Below are positions 1 to 12,000 of a stretch of DNA of 64,000 nucleotides, in pieces. The notes under the pieces were generated by a model. The model was not told where the DNA came from. It made no database searches and worked only from the letters and a program-made list of their open reading frames with translations. The stretch is taken from assembly GCA_914767715.1 (NCBI GenBank), contig OU612068.1, positions 32,116,001 to 32,180,000 on the forward strand, given 5' to 3'. This stretch comes from Membranipora membranacea. Its lineage: Eukaryota > Bryozoa > Gymnolaemata > Cheilostomatida > Membraniporidae. Made by a program: the position numbers and the translations under genes. Positions within the stretch are counted from its first letter, which is position 1, and each line of letters opens with the position of its first letter.

Positions 1-271
1 ATCATAAAAATTCTGCCAAATTGTCCGCAAAACAGGCAGAAAATGCTATAATTGACTATCCAAACACCAAAATTATTTCCCAAACTATGTCCATATGAGT
101 TTTCAATGTTGCAGATTCTGTATGAAAAATCATTTTTATCTTATCATAAGCGGTTTTCAATATAACCCTCTTTTCAGCACGTTTTTCCTATGCGGCGTGG
201 GTTAAAAGTACCAAACTGGAGAGAGGACAACTCCGAATTGAGGCCTAAATCAGAGCTCAGAAAACTGTCTA
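1..271. mobile_element. Foldback DNA transposon, copy 1 (right part, cut by window edge)
   Basis: Nearly identical to the right part of the complete copy at 40150-40661 and ending in the same GAGCTCAGAAAACTGTC|TA. The left part lies outside the window. It is in the intron before the coiled-coil exon at 435-558. Confidence 0.88.
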
Positions 272-434
272 TTAGTGATTGTGTATACCTGATTTCCCCT
301 CCTGCAGACTGAAGGGTTCAGCATGATAATAATATGCTCAATGATCTAAACTCATAATAAGCAGAAGTTCAGTGCATTTATTTTACCAGTGCCCGTCTTT
401 AATTCAAATATGAAGTCGGTGTCTTATCTTGCAG

Positions 435-558
435 ACATGAAATTGACATCGAGAAGGCAGAAGATGAAGTAGATAAGGAAGAGAGAATCTTTGAAAATGA
501 ATACAAGATATTTCAGCTTAATGCAATGTTGGACAGGAAGCTGAAATTAAAGTCGTAA
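435..558 (+). CDS. Last exon of a coiled-coil protein (5' part outside window)
   Basis: A good 3' splice site (TTGCAG at 429-434) opens a frame that runs 41 codons to TAA at 556-558. The translation is strongly charged (it begins HEIDIEKAEDEVDKEER and ends DRKLKLKS) and has the heptad-like pattern of a coiled coil. The rest of the gene must lie left of the window; the intron before this exon contains the foldback transposon copy at 1-271. The exon could instead be internal, because TC|GTAAGA at 553-559 is a usable splice donor; the in-frame stop makes a terminal exon simpler. It is tail-to-tail with MRPL43, 190 bp away. I do not recognise the family; a ciliary or cytoskeletal coiled-coil protein would fit, but that is a guess. 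Confidence 0.55.
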
Positions 559-747
559 GATCTCCATTGATAATTGAAATGTATTAATTGAATAACACCT
601 CCTCAATCACAGAACTCACTTATGAAATTAGTTATGGCATAAAACAATTGAGATTGCACTCAAAACTTTGTAGCAATAACAGATCTCACCACAATGTTAA
701 GTGTTACTTTTTCACTCAAACCTGACACACCAAGCCTTCACATAGTA

Positions 748-2737
748 TCAAGATTTCTTGGATTTTTTTGCTAATTCTAATAACAACTCTGATGTGGACT
801 TCCTGAATTCGTGTGCCTTAGAAGACTCTGGATCAGGATAAGTCGTCTCTGGAGACACCATAGGTTTATGTGTTAGTGGAGTCCATGTGCCTTGTGTGCT
901 CGGATTATATGTATGCTGCTTCTTTCTAATTCTGTACAATTCCTCTCCTAAGATGAATAAAGATGTAATGTCATTTTTTCAAGTTTGCATAGACTCGACT
1001 GCTGAACAGTAGCCTCTTGCTATCATATATAGCCAAACTAAATACCACAGATATAACTTCACACCCACTTATTTCTAGTGAGAAGCTCTCTGTTTGTGAC
1101 AAATGAAATATTTGTTGGGCAGCCATTCACTACCTGGCAGTTTTGCAAATTAGTGAGTGTTCCTGAACCAATGAACCAATGGACTAAACTTTAGTACAAC
1201 GTATAATAAAATTGTCAGCTTATAAAGTATTAAGTATCAGCTATGTCTACTTACCTGATCGAGTTCTGAGAAAGTCTAACCATTCATCTATTTCCGCCAA
1301 ATCCTTTTTGGCTACACCAATGCTATGGGTCTGCCCATTTACTACAAAAAGTAACACATACCATCATATCACAAAAAAATATTCATCAATACATTGTTGT
1401 ATCCATTGGCAAGACATAATACGGACACAGTGCTATTTGGAGCTGCCATCTCAGTGAATGTTGCACCAATAAGCAAGTTCTCTCCTGCAAGGTTTACATT
1501 CCTTGATGGATATCAAACAATTCAACGTATTCTCAGTCCATTATTTGTGTAAATATGTCACAAATCAATTTCATGGTGTACTAGATATTCACTGTTAGTA
1601 TATAATTGAGTAGACTACAGCCTTGTACTACTTCTACTATGGAAGGATTTACTTACAGTACTCAGCAGTGAGTAACGGTGCTTTGTGTCTCCTCACTTGA
1701 GCGTAAACTGCTACAGACTTGTTATGTCTACAAAAGTCCATCAGCCTGTGCTCCACAAAATCCCTACAAGAGAAAGGTTGGTGATCATTGTGATCATTGT
1801 TCAACAGCAACATCTCATCCGCTGAAAGTTTGGCTGTCGCGTATTTGGTGTTGGGTAATTATTACCTCATGTAAAACTAAAATATAATATAATAAATGCC
1901 CCACTCACTTCAGATTATGAAGCAAGTGAGACATTTACTTCACCCATCACTCAGTCGCTAGCTTGGTTTCCAAACCCGATTATGGCCTTGAAAACAATCA
2001 TTCCATTCACCCAAATCTCTATATTACATGTCTTTTGTCTCTACCAGCAACTCCTTGCTACCATTGAGCAACTATATCACAGGCCTTGCTCTATCTTTGG
2101 TTAGCTCAATCCTCAAGGAGAAAAAGGGGTGAGCTTTCTGTGTAGATCAGCAAAAAAATTATTTACTCAAGCTTAACGCCTGTGTCAAAAATGTACTTAC
2201 TAGGTAGGCCTACCAGTACCATCTATTTCATTTGTCTGTTTATATTAAATGAAAAAACAATATCAAAGAGTAACTCCACTCTTTAACAATATCATCAACC
2301 AATCAATAGCATTAAGGAATGATTATATTCATCTCAAACAACACATTTACATCAAATAATTGATAAGTTAACATAATAACTATTACTATAAATATATAAT
2401 GTTTAGCTTGCTTGCATCATTCAATTACAATCAGAGGTCAACAAGATACCTATTTCAGAATTCTTTTTGTTATCTGTACACTTTTAACAAAAACCTCTAT
2501 AAATAAAAAAATAATATACATACATACACACAGCAGTCAGTTAGAGTACAAGTTAGTTACTGTTAGTAGTAGTCTAGTTAGTAGTGATATCTTTACCCTG
2601 CTTTACCTGGCACCTTGGCTATCATTTTTCTCTTTACAAAAGCTGACAGTGAGTCTTTTCAGCTGGCAGATGTATCTTCCCAGTCCATTCTGTAGAGATG
2701 CCTTAATGAATCCACTGGGAATATTTGCATTGGCCAT
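748..2737 (-). CDS. MRPL43: Mitochondrial ribosomal protein L43 (mL43)
   Basis: Structural protein of the large subunit of the mitochondrial ribosome. Four exons: 2737-2607, 1763-1657, 1341-1255, 947-748 (525 nt, 174 aa). Splice phases agree at every junction. Start ATG at 2737-2735 gives MANANIPSGFIKASLQNGLG, which matches the conserved family N-terminus (FLxxxLxNGLGRYxxQLxRL). Exon 2 carries the DFVEHRLMDFCRHN stretch of the thioredoxin-like core shared by L43, NADH dehydrogenase B8 and related proteins. Exon 4 carries RIRKKQHTYNPSTQGTW followed by PLTHKP, corresponding to the vertebrate [23 protein letters not shown] signature. The C-terminal tail is lysine- and serine-rich (ELAKKSKKS) and differs from the long vertebrate tail. 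The gene looks complete and intact. Identification rests on several collinear conserved blocks and is confident. Confidence 0.93.
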
Positions 2738-2991
2738 AATGTTGTTAAAGTCCTCAATATGAGCTGATTGTGAAGGAAAAAATGACTTTCTCTGCAATGC
2801 TCAAGGTCATACGAGGTTCAGTGTAAAATCAAAATAGTTGGATTGGCTGTGTCCAGCACATCTAAAAGGGACCACAACTCTAGGTGTTCAATTGATTTCA
2901 AGAGAAAACAACTCACACTTTTACCGTTTCATTTATTTATAATTGTTTGTGACTCCTACCCATTACCCCATAGGAGTCAACCGCCCTTTGT

Positions 2992-3464
2992 TCATTGGGA
3001 GATATGTTTGAAGAGTCTTGTGCTTTTTGATTCTAGTCTATCTCGTTTGTTCATTTTCCGTTCCAGGTCAGCACTAATGTATGGTAGAGATTTCCGTTTT
3101 TTCGAGATTTTGGATGGGATATATTTTACAATGCCTTTCTCAATACTCATTTTCCAGGTGTCTTCCACTGTCGGGTTGTTGTCTATCTCCTTGAGTTCTG
3201 ATTGGATATGATTGCTCAGCCCTTGCCAGTCAGCTCGTTTATATAGCCAGATTTTGTGTGGCGCCTGCTTCCTACGATTTATCCTCATTAAGATTTCTGT
3301 GAAAACACAGCTGTGATCACTGATGCCTGTTAGTACTTCAGTTTTTATAACTCGCTCGTGAATGTTTGTTGCGATCAGGTCTAGAGTGTTGGCATCTCTG
3401 GTTGGCTCTTTTACTTTTTGCACAAGACCATTTTCGTCTTGGTTTGTTTCGTGCCATCCATTTC
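2992..3464 (-). pseudogene. LINE endonuclease fragment, inverted 5' part
   Basis: On the minus strand a frame reads DENGLVQKVKEPTRDANTLD, then LIATNIHERVI and, further on, TGISDHSCVF. This is the C-terminal part of the apurinic-type endonuclease of a non-LTR retrotransposon of the CR1/jockey kind; the SDH motif holds the catalytic histidine. The frame ends in a stop at 2992 and upstream of about 3464 it meets a stop, so this is a dead fragment. It lies directly against a reverse-transcriptase C-terminal piece that points the other way (3466-3665), so the two halves of one element face apart. No full open reading frame and no clear target-site duplication were seen. Confidence 0.7.
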
Positions 3465-3465
3465 A

Positions 3466-3665
3466 ACGAGGTAGCTGTCAACATGACTGATAACATCCAG
3501 CCTCATCCTCATCAGAGCAGTACCAGAAGGCATGAACAGCAGTACCTAATACCTCACTGTAATACCGATGTTCATAAAAAGAGCTTCTTTGTATCCACTG
3601 CTAAGCTGTGGAATAGTTTGTCTTGTGATTGCTCACTACTTGTAGGTCCACCAGTGGCAGGTTAA
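3466..3665 (+). pseudogene. LINE reverse-transcriptase C-terminal fragment
   Basis: The plus-strand frame at about 3510-3625 reads RRHEQQYLIPHCNTDVHKK then SFFVSTAKLWNSL. This resembles the end of many non-LTR reverse-transcriptase ORFs (arginine-rich stretch, then a line such as SFFPRTIRLWNSLP). A stop follows at 3663-3665. It starts at or near the end of the oppositely oriented endonuclease fragment. The 3' untranslated part of the element probably continues rightwards into 3700-3900, but I cannot see its end or a poly(A) tract. It lies between MRPL43 and the orphan gene at 4101-8794. Confidence 0.6.
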
Positions 3666-4043
3666 GGTTCCAGCATATGGCGAAGACCTGAAACAGTTGA
3701 TGACCCGGAACGTATACTGACATAAGAGATTGGCACATCGCTGGAACCTTCAACCAGAAGAAGCGATCAACCTCCAAATAGCAAGTAAGTAGTACTACAA
3801 GATCACTCTTGGGATAGAAACACAGACATTTCTTAACCGTTACTTCTCACTTCATAGTGTAATGTCTGAATGGAGAAGATTAGACGGTTTAAGTCAGCAG
3901 GTTTTGACCAGCAACGATTCTAATCATTGCAATACCAAATCTTAGAAAAAAATAAATTACATCATTCAGATCTGAGCCACATAGGAATCAAATTAACAAC
4001 ATACTGGACATAGACTTTTGGTAATGAACCTTGTAAGTGTGAC

Positions 4044-4049
4044 TTTATT
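4044..4049 (-). promoter_or_regulatory. Candidate poly(A) signal AATAAA
   Basis: TTTATT on the plus strand, i.e. AATAAA on the minus strand, 52 nt downstream of the stop codon of the orphan gene ending at 4101. Position and sequence fit a cleavage/polyadenylation signal. Confidence 0.45.
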
Positions 4050-4100
4050 TCGATTTTCAATTCTATTTCATTTTACCGAATATAATATTGTTGTTATATT

Positions 4101-7100
4101 TTAGTGATATTGATTATCAGGGGAATACGGCTGGCTAGCGCGTCTTCTTTCTTCAGCTCTGACTTGTTCGGTTGGCATGGCATAAGGATACATATCGGGT
4201 ATAATTGTCTGCTTTCCGGTAGAACTGGCTCTTTGTATGTATATTGGCTGACCACCAATGTATTGTATTCTAGGATCAATAGCTCTGAGTCTCTGCATAT
4301 CATCTTGGTTGGCCTGCTGGATTGTGGCTCGACGTCTAGAATCTTCCTCTTCCAACCTGAATCTCCACTCCGCTTCAGTAAGAACTCCTAAAACATTAGA
4401 TTAGGTTGTATTGCATATCAACCAAAGACAGGAACTGCACAGATAGGGTGACTCCTAAACTTTCGTAATATCGTAGACCAAAATGTGCAAATCCTAAGCC
4501 TTTAGTATTTTTCTTGTAAAAAGACATAGCACCATCCGGAGGAATAAATGGAGAAAGAATGAATGTTAGGCGATTGCATCAGCATCAACATGAAGAGCCT
4601 TCACCATGTTTTAAAAATTGTATTTATGATTTTCTTTGCCTGAACGAAATTAAGAATGTGTGCTTGTTGTAGCAACTTCTGTGTTTTCTTACCTCTGTCA
4701 GCGATAGATCTGGGTGGTTTGACAGGAGGCAGCTCCTCATCCGATTCTTCTGATGAGGAGTTCTCAGTCCATCGAGCAATTCTGTCTTTGGCGAAAGCTT
4801 GTATTCCGATAGGCACCTCATCAGTGAGTTCTTCAGGTACCATATACACGGCATTGGCAGAAAACAGACCGGGGCCCAGTGTCCTCCCCGGAACTATTGA
4901 TTGTAGATCCATCGCTATGCTCTGTAAAATAATCGGACACAATCCAATACGATTAAGAGATAATTGGTGTTACCTATACACAATAAAGAGAGATTTTGGT
5001 GAACTAAAATTGTGCTTTTTATTAAAGTGTAAATTATGCAGATTTTCAAAAATTTCACGGCCACTGCTCTGCTCTGCTCGTCGCCACAAGGTACCGGTGG
5101 CGGCTCATGGTGACAGCCAGTGTGCTGGATTGGATTATAAAATAAAGTGCTTACATCATTATAAGGGTTAACTTCATGGCGGGTAATGACGTCATGTGCA
5201 GCAGGAACGCGAATGATATCCTGTGTATGTCGTTTACCCTTCAGTCTTCTCCTCTTGACTTTTACCATTTTACCCTTGAGCAGATCGGTATTGTGAATGG
5301 GTGCTACCTCGACCAGCTGAGGTGCATTGTACCTCATCCCGACCTTGTAAGAGCGAGGTCGTTTCTTGTCGGTTAGCTGCGGAGGTGGGCCTATAGAGTT
5401 ACCAAAATCAGTTAATAAGGCTAGGAACAACAGATAATCTCCCCATAGCTCAAGTGCACGAGACTTACTTATGGTTTCATGGAACCTTGCTTTCTGTGTT
5501 GTGGCGTTTTCAAAATAATTGCACTTTCAGAATAAAGGAAATAAAGATGATGACAAGTATGTAGGCTCATGATAAAGCTCTCGTGAAGAGAACTCAAAAT
5601 AATAAGTTTTCTTTTTGGATAAACATGAATACCAACAACGATAAAATTGTCGTCGGATTACACACACAGCTCACACATTATTTTGCCAAACAAAGCTGGA
5701 CTATTGAAGTGTGGAAAAAATGGAAGAGTTACAAAGGACAGACCTAGAGCGATTTTATCTGCTTCAGGATGGAACATTATCTGTTGTCTACCAAATCTGA
5801 GATCAGACCCGACAAGATCATCTGTCAATAAAACATTGAGGAGACAACCATCATCATCCACCTCTATAGCGCAAGAGTGCGCAGCATCTTTCCATGTCTA
5901 AAAATAACCACAGTTTGGGTTAAGTAGATGATCCCACAAAATCTCAGCCATATACACTTGAATACCCAATTAATTTTGATTTTGCATAGGCATCATTCTC
6001 CCTTGTAGAACATATGTCAAACACATGAACACATGAGTAGTAATTGCATGTTTATATCATATATTGCACGCATTATTGCTGATTGTTGAGTTGCATGCAT
6101 TTGGGACCAGTAACCTTTTTTGGTGGTGAGATAAGGGCGCGATGTTTTTTCTTGTCCTGCCGAACTTCTCGCCCAACTGTAAGGTCTTGATCTCGCTTGA
6201 TATTTGATTGATATGCGTATCTGTAAAATATTACACAATATATCTAGGATGCGGTATACTGCAGCGATTCCATCAACTTTATAACATGGTTTAATCTGGC
6301 TCTCCATTCAGCAAGTTAATTGTTCTCTTTATGTAGTTTGTTGTTTTTGGTTCTATGCATCAGCGTTAGTCAACTTAGAATTTGTTGATTCATATCCCAA
6401 TGATTATAGACAGCTCAATAAAACAATCTCACATGGTCCTATCTATGATTGCAGGTAATTTTGTAATGTTCAGATGCAGTTTTTGTGTTTTATGATGGTA
6501 CACTGTATCTACAAATAAATGCTATTTAGCTAAATACTGCATGATAAGAATGTAACATCATCATGACGGACATTTACCTCTCATACTCATCATCTGATAC
6601 CATGGTGTATACGTCTGTCTGTTCTCGTCCTTTCTTAGCCGCCCTTTTTGATGTAGATGTAGATTTGACAGGCACAGAGCTGTACATGGCAGGCATGGGA
6701 ATGTTTGGATAATCATACATCTCTGACAGGTAGGGTGGGGAGTCAGACCGCCCGTGTCTGTATATCATCGGTCTCGGATCTCTCATAGTGGGCTGTCGTT
6801 CATCTGCAGTATCATCTCGACCAACAGGTCTAAAAAAAGATAACATGATTGGATGATTTATATTTATTATATACATATATATGATAGATACTAGCTCAAA
6901 ATCTTATTTTTTTGATGATTGAAGTGAGTATATAGGGTAAGAAAATATTTGTTTCTAGCTACGTTACGTTTTTTACCCAGAGCCTGAGCTTCCTTATGTT
7001 TAACTAGATTTCCCACTCGCTTGTCCAGCACGGTATTATCTTTTCAATAAACAGATGAAGGCAATAAGTAAAATTCTTTTTGGGTTTTTTTTTTATTTTA

Positions 7101-8794
7101 ACTTATTCAACATTGTGCCATTCATGTCACAGTTGACCTAATGTTGCGAGTACTGTAATGTTTAGTACTCCCTTGGTACTAGACATATAGTAGACGGAGT
7201 GCAGTAAGTAGAATGTTGCAACAACACTTTTGCAACGTTATACAAATACACATTAAACAATCAATTTGATCCAGAATGGATATTATATTATAACATAATA
7301 TTTTATTATTAAATTATATCATTATTATATCTCTAGAGCTGCAGTATTATATTCAGTGATTTGCCCAATGCCAACAAACTATCTAAAGGACTCACATATA
7401 TACATTCCTAGGCTGATACTGATATCTGGGACCAGCTGGGATACTTGAGTCACCATACATGTCCTCAGCTCCTACTGGATGCTGCATTGTAGCCTCTTTT
7501 TCAATCATGTATTGCTCGCCTTGCTCGTTTCGGCCAACAGATACCTGTAGTTTGTAATAATGATGGCAAATTGTCATAATTTGGCAAGACAAGACCGAGA
7601 GAGCAAAAAAATTCGAGAAGAGGCCGAGACATATATCGATGTTGATAAAATTGAAAACTGCCACTTCATTGGCATCTGGAAATCGAATATGATACAGAAA
7701 TGACTTTATTAATTTTGATATTACATCAGTCTGGGCTTCTGAAGTTCAATGGTCACGATAATACATCATAATACAGTAGTGTTAGGTGTTGACTGTATGT
7801 ATGGCCCATTGGGTAATCATCATAACAGTGTTTATAAGGAAAAAGTCTCGACATGTATCAAGAGTGTTTGTCTCGGTGAGACGAGACAGTGTCTTGAGGG
7901 GACAAGTCTCACGAGACCGAGACTTTGCCATCACTAGTTTGTAAAGAATGATGATATTGCAGATCAACACTTACTTTGATCATACTATCAGTTCAAAGTT
8001 ACCTTTACATTGAACGCATGCCAGCTGCACCGAAACTTTTGTGTGTAGTATTGCAAAGGATGAAAAGTCTTATTTTTGTTGCTATTAAATTCATGTTGTA
8101 CATTGACAGCAATAGTTCAGCAAGGGAATAAAAACAGGTTTATTGATATCAGAAGTGTCTTCTCTAACATGTACCTGTCTGAGGATGGTCTCCTCTGCAG
8201 TAGTGTTTCCTTCGTCATCAGTTGTGATCCTGTGTGTCTTCTCTATGATATCATATCTAGGCTGGTTCTGATCTCGTCCTACACCAGTATTGGAGTGGTC
8301 ACTGATCGGATCAACTAAACAATATACTATAACTTTTATCAACAGCGTAATGCTACACATTTTACAAATAAACAAGAAATTCACATACCAAGAATGTCTG
8401 ATAATCCTCCAATGTAGGAGACTTAATAGGTTCTATCCCTTCTTCAATGGCTTGTCACATAGTTGGCTTCATGATTTGAATTTGATCATAAAAAGTGGTT
8501 GGTAACCATTACAGAATTTCAATTCGCAAGCATACCAGTGGGTTTGACAGAAACCCGCCTTCTGGGAGCGTTTCCGATTGGTAATTCATCTTTCGAACCT
8601 GTAGATTGTGGTGGTCTAGCCTCCTTCACATAGAAAGGTGGCTCAGTAACATCTGACACTTCAAACTCTACACCAGCAGGATTGTTTTGACGAGCTGCCT
8701 GCACCCCGTTAACCTCCTGGTCGTAATCCATGATGGGCTGACTTGGCTGCTCATAAGCAGCATAGGTCAGCCCGTAGTTGTTATCATGTGACAT
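4101..8794 (-). CDS. Unrecognised 603-aa charged protein, 9 exons
   Basis: Exons: 8794-8536, 8314-8175, 7544-7396, 6829-6578, 6220-6115, 5897-5744, 5390-5155, 4921-4693, 4387-4101. They sum to 1812 nt with matching phases, giving 603 aa plus stop. The start ATG is preceded directly by an in-frame TAA, so it is well supported. The protein is hydrophilic, with no signal peptide or membrane segment. The first 270 residues are Pro/Tyr/Asp/Glu-rich and look disordered. A basic stretch in exon 7 (GKMVKVKRRRLKGKRHTQD) could be a nuclear-localisation or nucleic-acid-binding patch. Exon 8 carries an acidic Ser/Glu run (SSSEESDEELPPVKPPR), and exon 9 is Arg/Glu/Gln-rich and ends in a basic Tyr-rich tail. 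The donors of exons 5 (GTTACT) and 6 (GTCTGT) are weak. I do not recognise a domain and assign no function. Confidence 0.8.
7825..7937. mobile_element. Small foldback / MITE-like element
   Basis: About 110 bp bounded by CAGTG..AAAGTCTCG on the left and CGAGACTTTGCCATCACTAG on the right; the two ends are imperfect inverted copies around AAAGTCTCG. The interior is built from further inverted GTCTCG/CGAGAC units and should form a hairpin. It lies in intron 2 of the orphan gene at 4101-8794. It has no coding capacity. A fragment of a larger element cannot be excluded. Confidence 0.45.
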
Positions 8795-9015
8795 TTAATG
8801 AGATGCTGTGTTTCAGCCTGCAGCTTTCTGTCAAATATATGGAGAGCATGTATCGAAAACAAAGTTTTCCCTACTTGGAATAACTTATTCAGAGCGTTTG
8901 GTTTTAGAGTAAAATGGTAAATGCGATATTAACCCGAGCAAGGCAAAGTGAGATTGACAAATAGAGTTCTTGAATGTCTAATTTGGAAAAATTGTAAAGC
9001 AGAACAATCACTCAC

Positions 9016-9092
9016 CATTATTGCGGTTTTTGCAGAGTATGAGTTTACAGGAAATCCACAGCATCGAAGCCATCTCAAGCATAACTGATTAT
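9016..9092 (-). other. Candidate 5' untranslated exon of the 603-aa gene
   Basis: On the minus strand TTTCTCTATAG precedes and ATAATG|GTGAGT follows this segment, an acceptor and a strong donor. Joining it to a possible acceptor near 8832 (TTTGACAG) puts it upstream of the 8794 ATG. It cannot extend the protein, because the in-frame TAA next to that ATG closes the frame. The short frame inside it (MLEMASMLWISCKLILC) is therefore likely not part of the product. Confidence 0.35.
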
Positions 9093-12000
9093 GTCATCAA
9101 TCACAGCTATAGAGAAATAAGGTTCAATCAGGGTTTTTTTACTACAGTCTAGACAGATATTTTATTTTGAAAGAGAATCTGCATACAGTGACACAGAAAC
9201 TTGATTGAGTTGCCAAGTTGCAATGTGAACATTGTACCATTGTAACTTTACTAAATATACAATTCACCCTATAGAAAAGAGACAGTGCAAACGGAGTGAA
9301 AATCCATTGGTGCAAAATAATCATTAATTGGAAAATTCCTGCATGACTCGCAATCTGGCATGGTATTAGAAATCCCAGGTTATGTGATCGTCATAAGCGG
9401 CATAAACCACAGAGGAATAGTAAATACCACAATTTCCAAAAATATTTTGCCATTTTAGCTGAAATAAGCTCTTTCAGTGCCTTAATATCGGCTGTTTCTT
9501 ATTAATTATACAACTTTTATTTCGCAGGTAATATCACCCTGGTCATATGTTTTTATCATTATGCGCCAAATTAAGGGGGAAAATGGGAGACCAGAAAGGA
9601 GGATAAAAATGATAATGTATCCTGTTTGAAGGATTGTAAAGTTGAGAATAACATTGAAGAATAGTAATACTGATTTGTATATTATCATATCAGAATCTCT
9701 TCACTGGAAGACAGACTCACAGTTTGAAAAATATATGAAGTGGAAATCAAATTAGTTACGGTCTAGATGTTCAAAGATTTTTTTTATGAGTTTCTACGTT
9801 TTACAAAGCATACCACAAATGCAATATTCTCTGATGTTATTATACCAAGGTTCATTTTTTCAAGACAGTCCACCCTTAGATTTATTCCTCTTGCTCTTTA
9901 TAATTTCTCATTGAAAAACTCGATATCAATCCGCTCTGCATTCCTTTAATTAAGGGACACAATTTAAGGAAGGGCAAAGAAAGATCAATATCGCACAATT
10001 AGTTCACATGTAAACTATGGAACTTATCCAACTGTCTTGTTGACACATTACAAGTTCTACAGCTTTCCTTCAGTCCTGAGCAACTGTAAATCCGCTGCCC
10101 TCATTTTTGGGTCGACTTGTCTAATTCGATAGGCAAGGCTGCCAGGGTTTTTTGCGGATAAAAATTAGATTTTGATGGGGATACGGATGACTTGGTGGTA
10201 ATTAACGACTGCAGGTCTGTGGCGCTCGAGGATGATGGGGAGAACTTGAATAGCGCCCTCTCGCATGGAGACTTCTGGGCTATACTTGAAAGTGAAACCA
10301 TATACCAGTGAACGATAACTCAATAACACAGAGCCATCTTGTAGGTATGAACTCAGAAATGAGTAGATAGCCATGTTTTTTTTTAAATAAGAAGTTGGTT
10401 GAGTGTATCCAGTGAAAATGGTGTACCTGAACAAGGAGTAACTTAGTAATAATTATTATTATTCCTTATCCTGAGTAATGTTGTTGGTAATAAAAAATGG
10501 ATAAACCATGATAGTCCAAAGCCAATGATTGGTTGACAATCGACCATCAGCACAGCAGAGAGGCAAGTGCCCCTGGGACTTACATGCCTTTACTTTGCCA
10601 ATTTCTGGTATCAGCCATCCCCAAAGGCCTTTGAGATGAGGCTAGAAATAATAGAGTACTGAGTAAATTTTAGTCCTGCTTCTGAAGAACTTTAGCAACG
10701 GAAATAGAAAAGAAAGGTTTTAACTTGAGTAGATATGGGGAAAAGTAAAGGTGCTGATTGGTTTATTCTAGTTAAAACTATTGCCATTGGCCAATATTTT
10801 GGAGCACTGAGGTGTCACAATTTGTGAAGGTATGCTGCATTTTCATCATGTAATTTATCTCTAGTAATCAGTGCTACTCCGGAAATTGAGGAGTGAGTGA
10901 AAAAAAATTGATTTTTGTTTCTTGCTCCCTCCTCCCCTATCTCACCAATGTTCATGGGACATGCATCATTCATTGCTTTCCTATGCAAGCCACCTTATTA
11001 TGCATGTGGATACTGGACTAGTTAGTGTTTAGAAGCGATTCATCACAGAACAAATGGCTCTGTTTACCTTAGAGGCTGAACTACATCTGCCTAATAATGT
11101 GGCAATCTGTCACGCTATTATATGTTGGAATGGTGCATTTTAGTAGACATTGTTACGATATATAAACTGTCTCTGCTACACATCTAACTAGAGGCTTGTA
11201 TATATAGTAACCATGCGTTTTCTTGACAGCAAATTTATACACAATATATCATACCTCAGTATATATTTCATTTTAATTACGATTCATTAGATTTAATATC
11301 AATTAGCATTTAGGAGGGTGTTTTATTCATAGTGATTCAGTCCACTGTGGATGTTGAGTAGTAGGCCCATTAGACCATTGAACTTCAACTAGTGAAGGGT
11401 AAGTCATTATTCTCAGTGTAACTCTTGTTACTTATTACGAATACAATCTGGTTCAATTTTATTCGCAAAGAACATTAAGTGGTGCTTAATACAGGTAATT
11501 TAAACCCTGGCTATATATTAACCTATTTTAAAATACTGACATGTATTAATGTTTCAAAGTTATTGAATAATGGTTTATTTAAATAATTATATTGCACTGT
11601 TGTGTTGTCACAAGGGCTTACCAAACGTTAGCAGCTTACCAGGGGAGATAAATGCAAGTAATGTATACAAATTCAACAGATACGCAGTCATAAACGCATC
11701 GTTCCCATGCAGTTTAGAGACTAGATTTGATTTTAAGAAAATGGAATACAACAGTGCAAAATAGAATTGCACACAATTTTGAGCCACACAGAGTGTTAGA
11801 AAACAAATCGCAAAGCATTTTTTCCCATATGATGCCAGTATTCTTGCAAATTACTCTCTAGTAAAGTAGCTGTAGTTACTGCGCAGTTACCATATTGAAA
11901 AAAACTGTGTTGCTTTGTATGCACCATTTATGCCTCTACGTGGTCATAAACGCATCATTCCCATGCGGTCTAGAGACTAGATTTGATTTTAATAAAATGG

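Noticed and set aside
9016-9092. Signal-peptide-like start (MLEMASMLWISCKLILC) for the 603-aa protein
   Set aside because: The only phases that splice it to the next exon run into stops, and a TAA sits directly before the 8794 ATG.
10101-10434. Overlapping minus-strand frames, one with EGAIQVLPIILERHRPAVV
   Set aside because: Open but without clear acceptor or donor; not recognised; the opposite strand is also open over much of the segment, so the signal may be compositional or from an old transposon.
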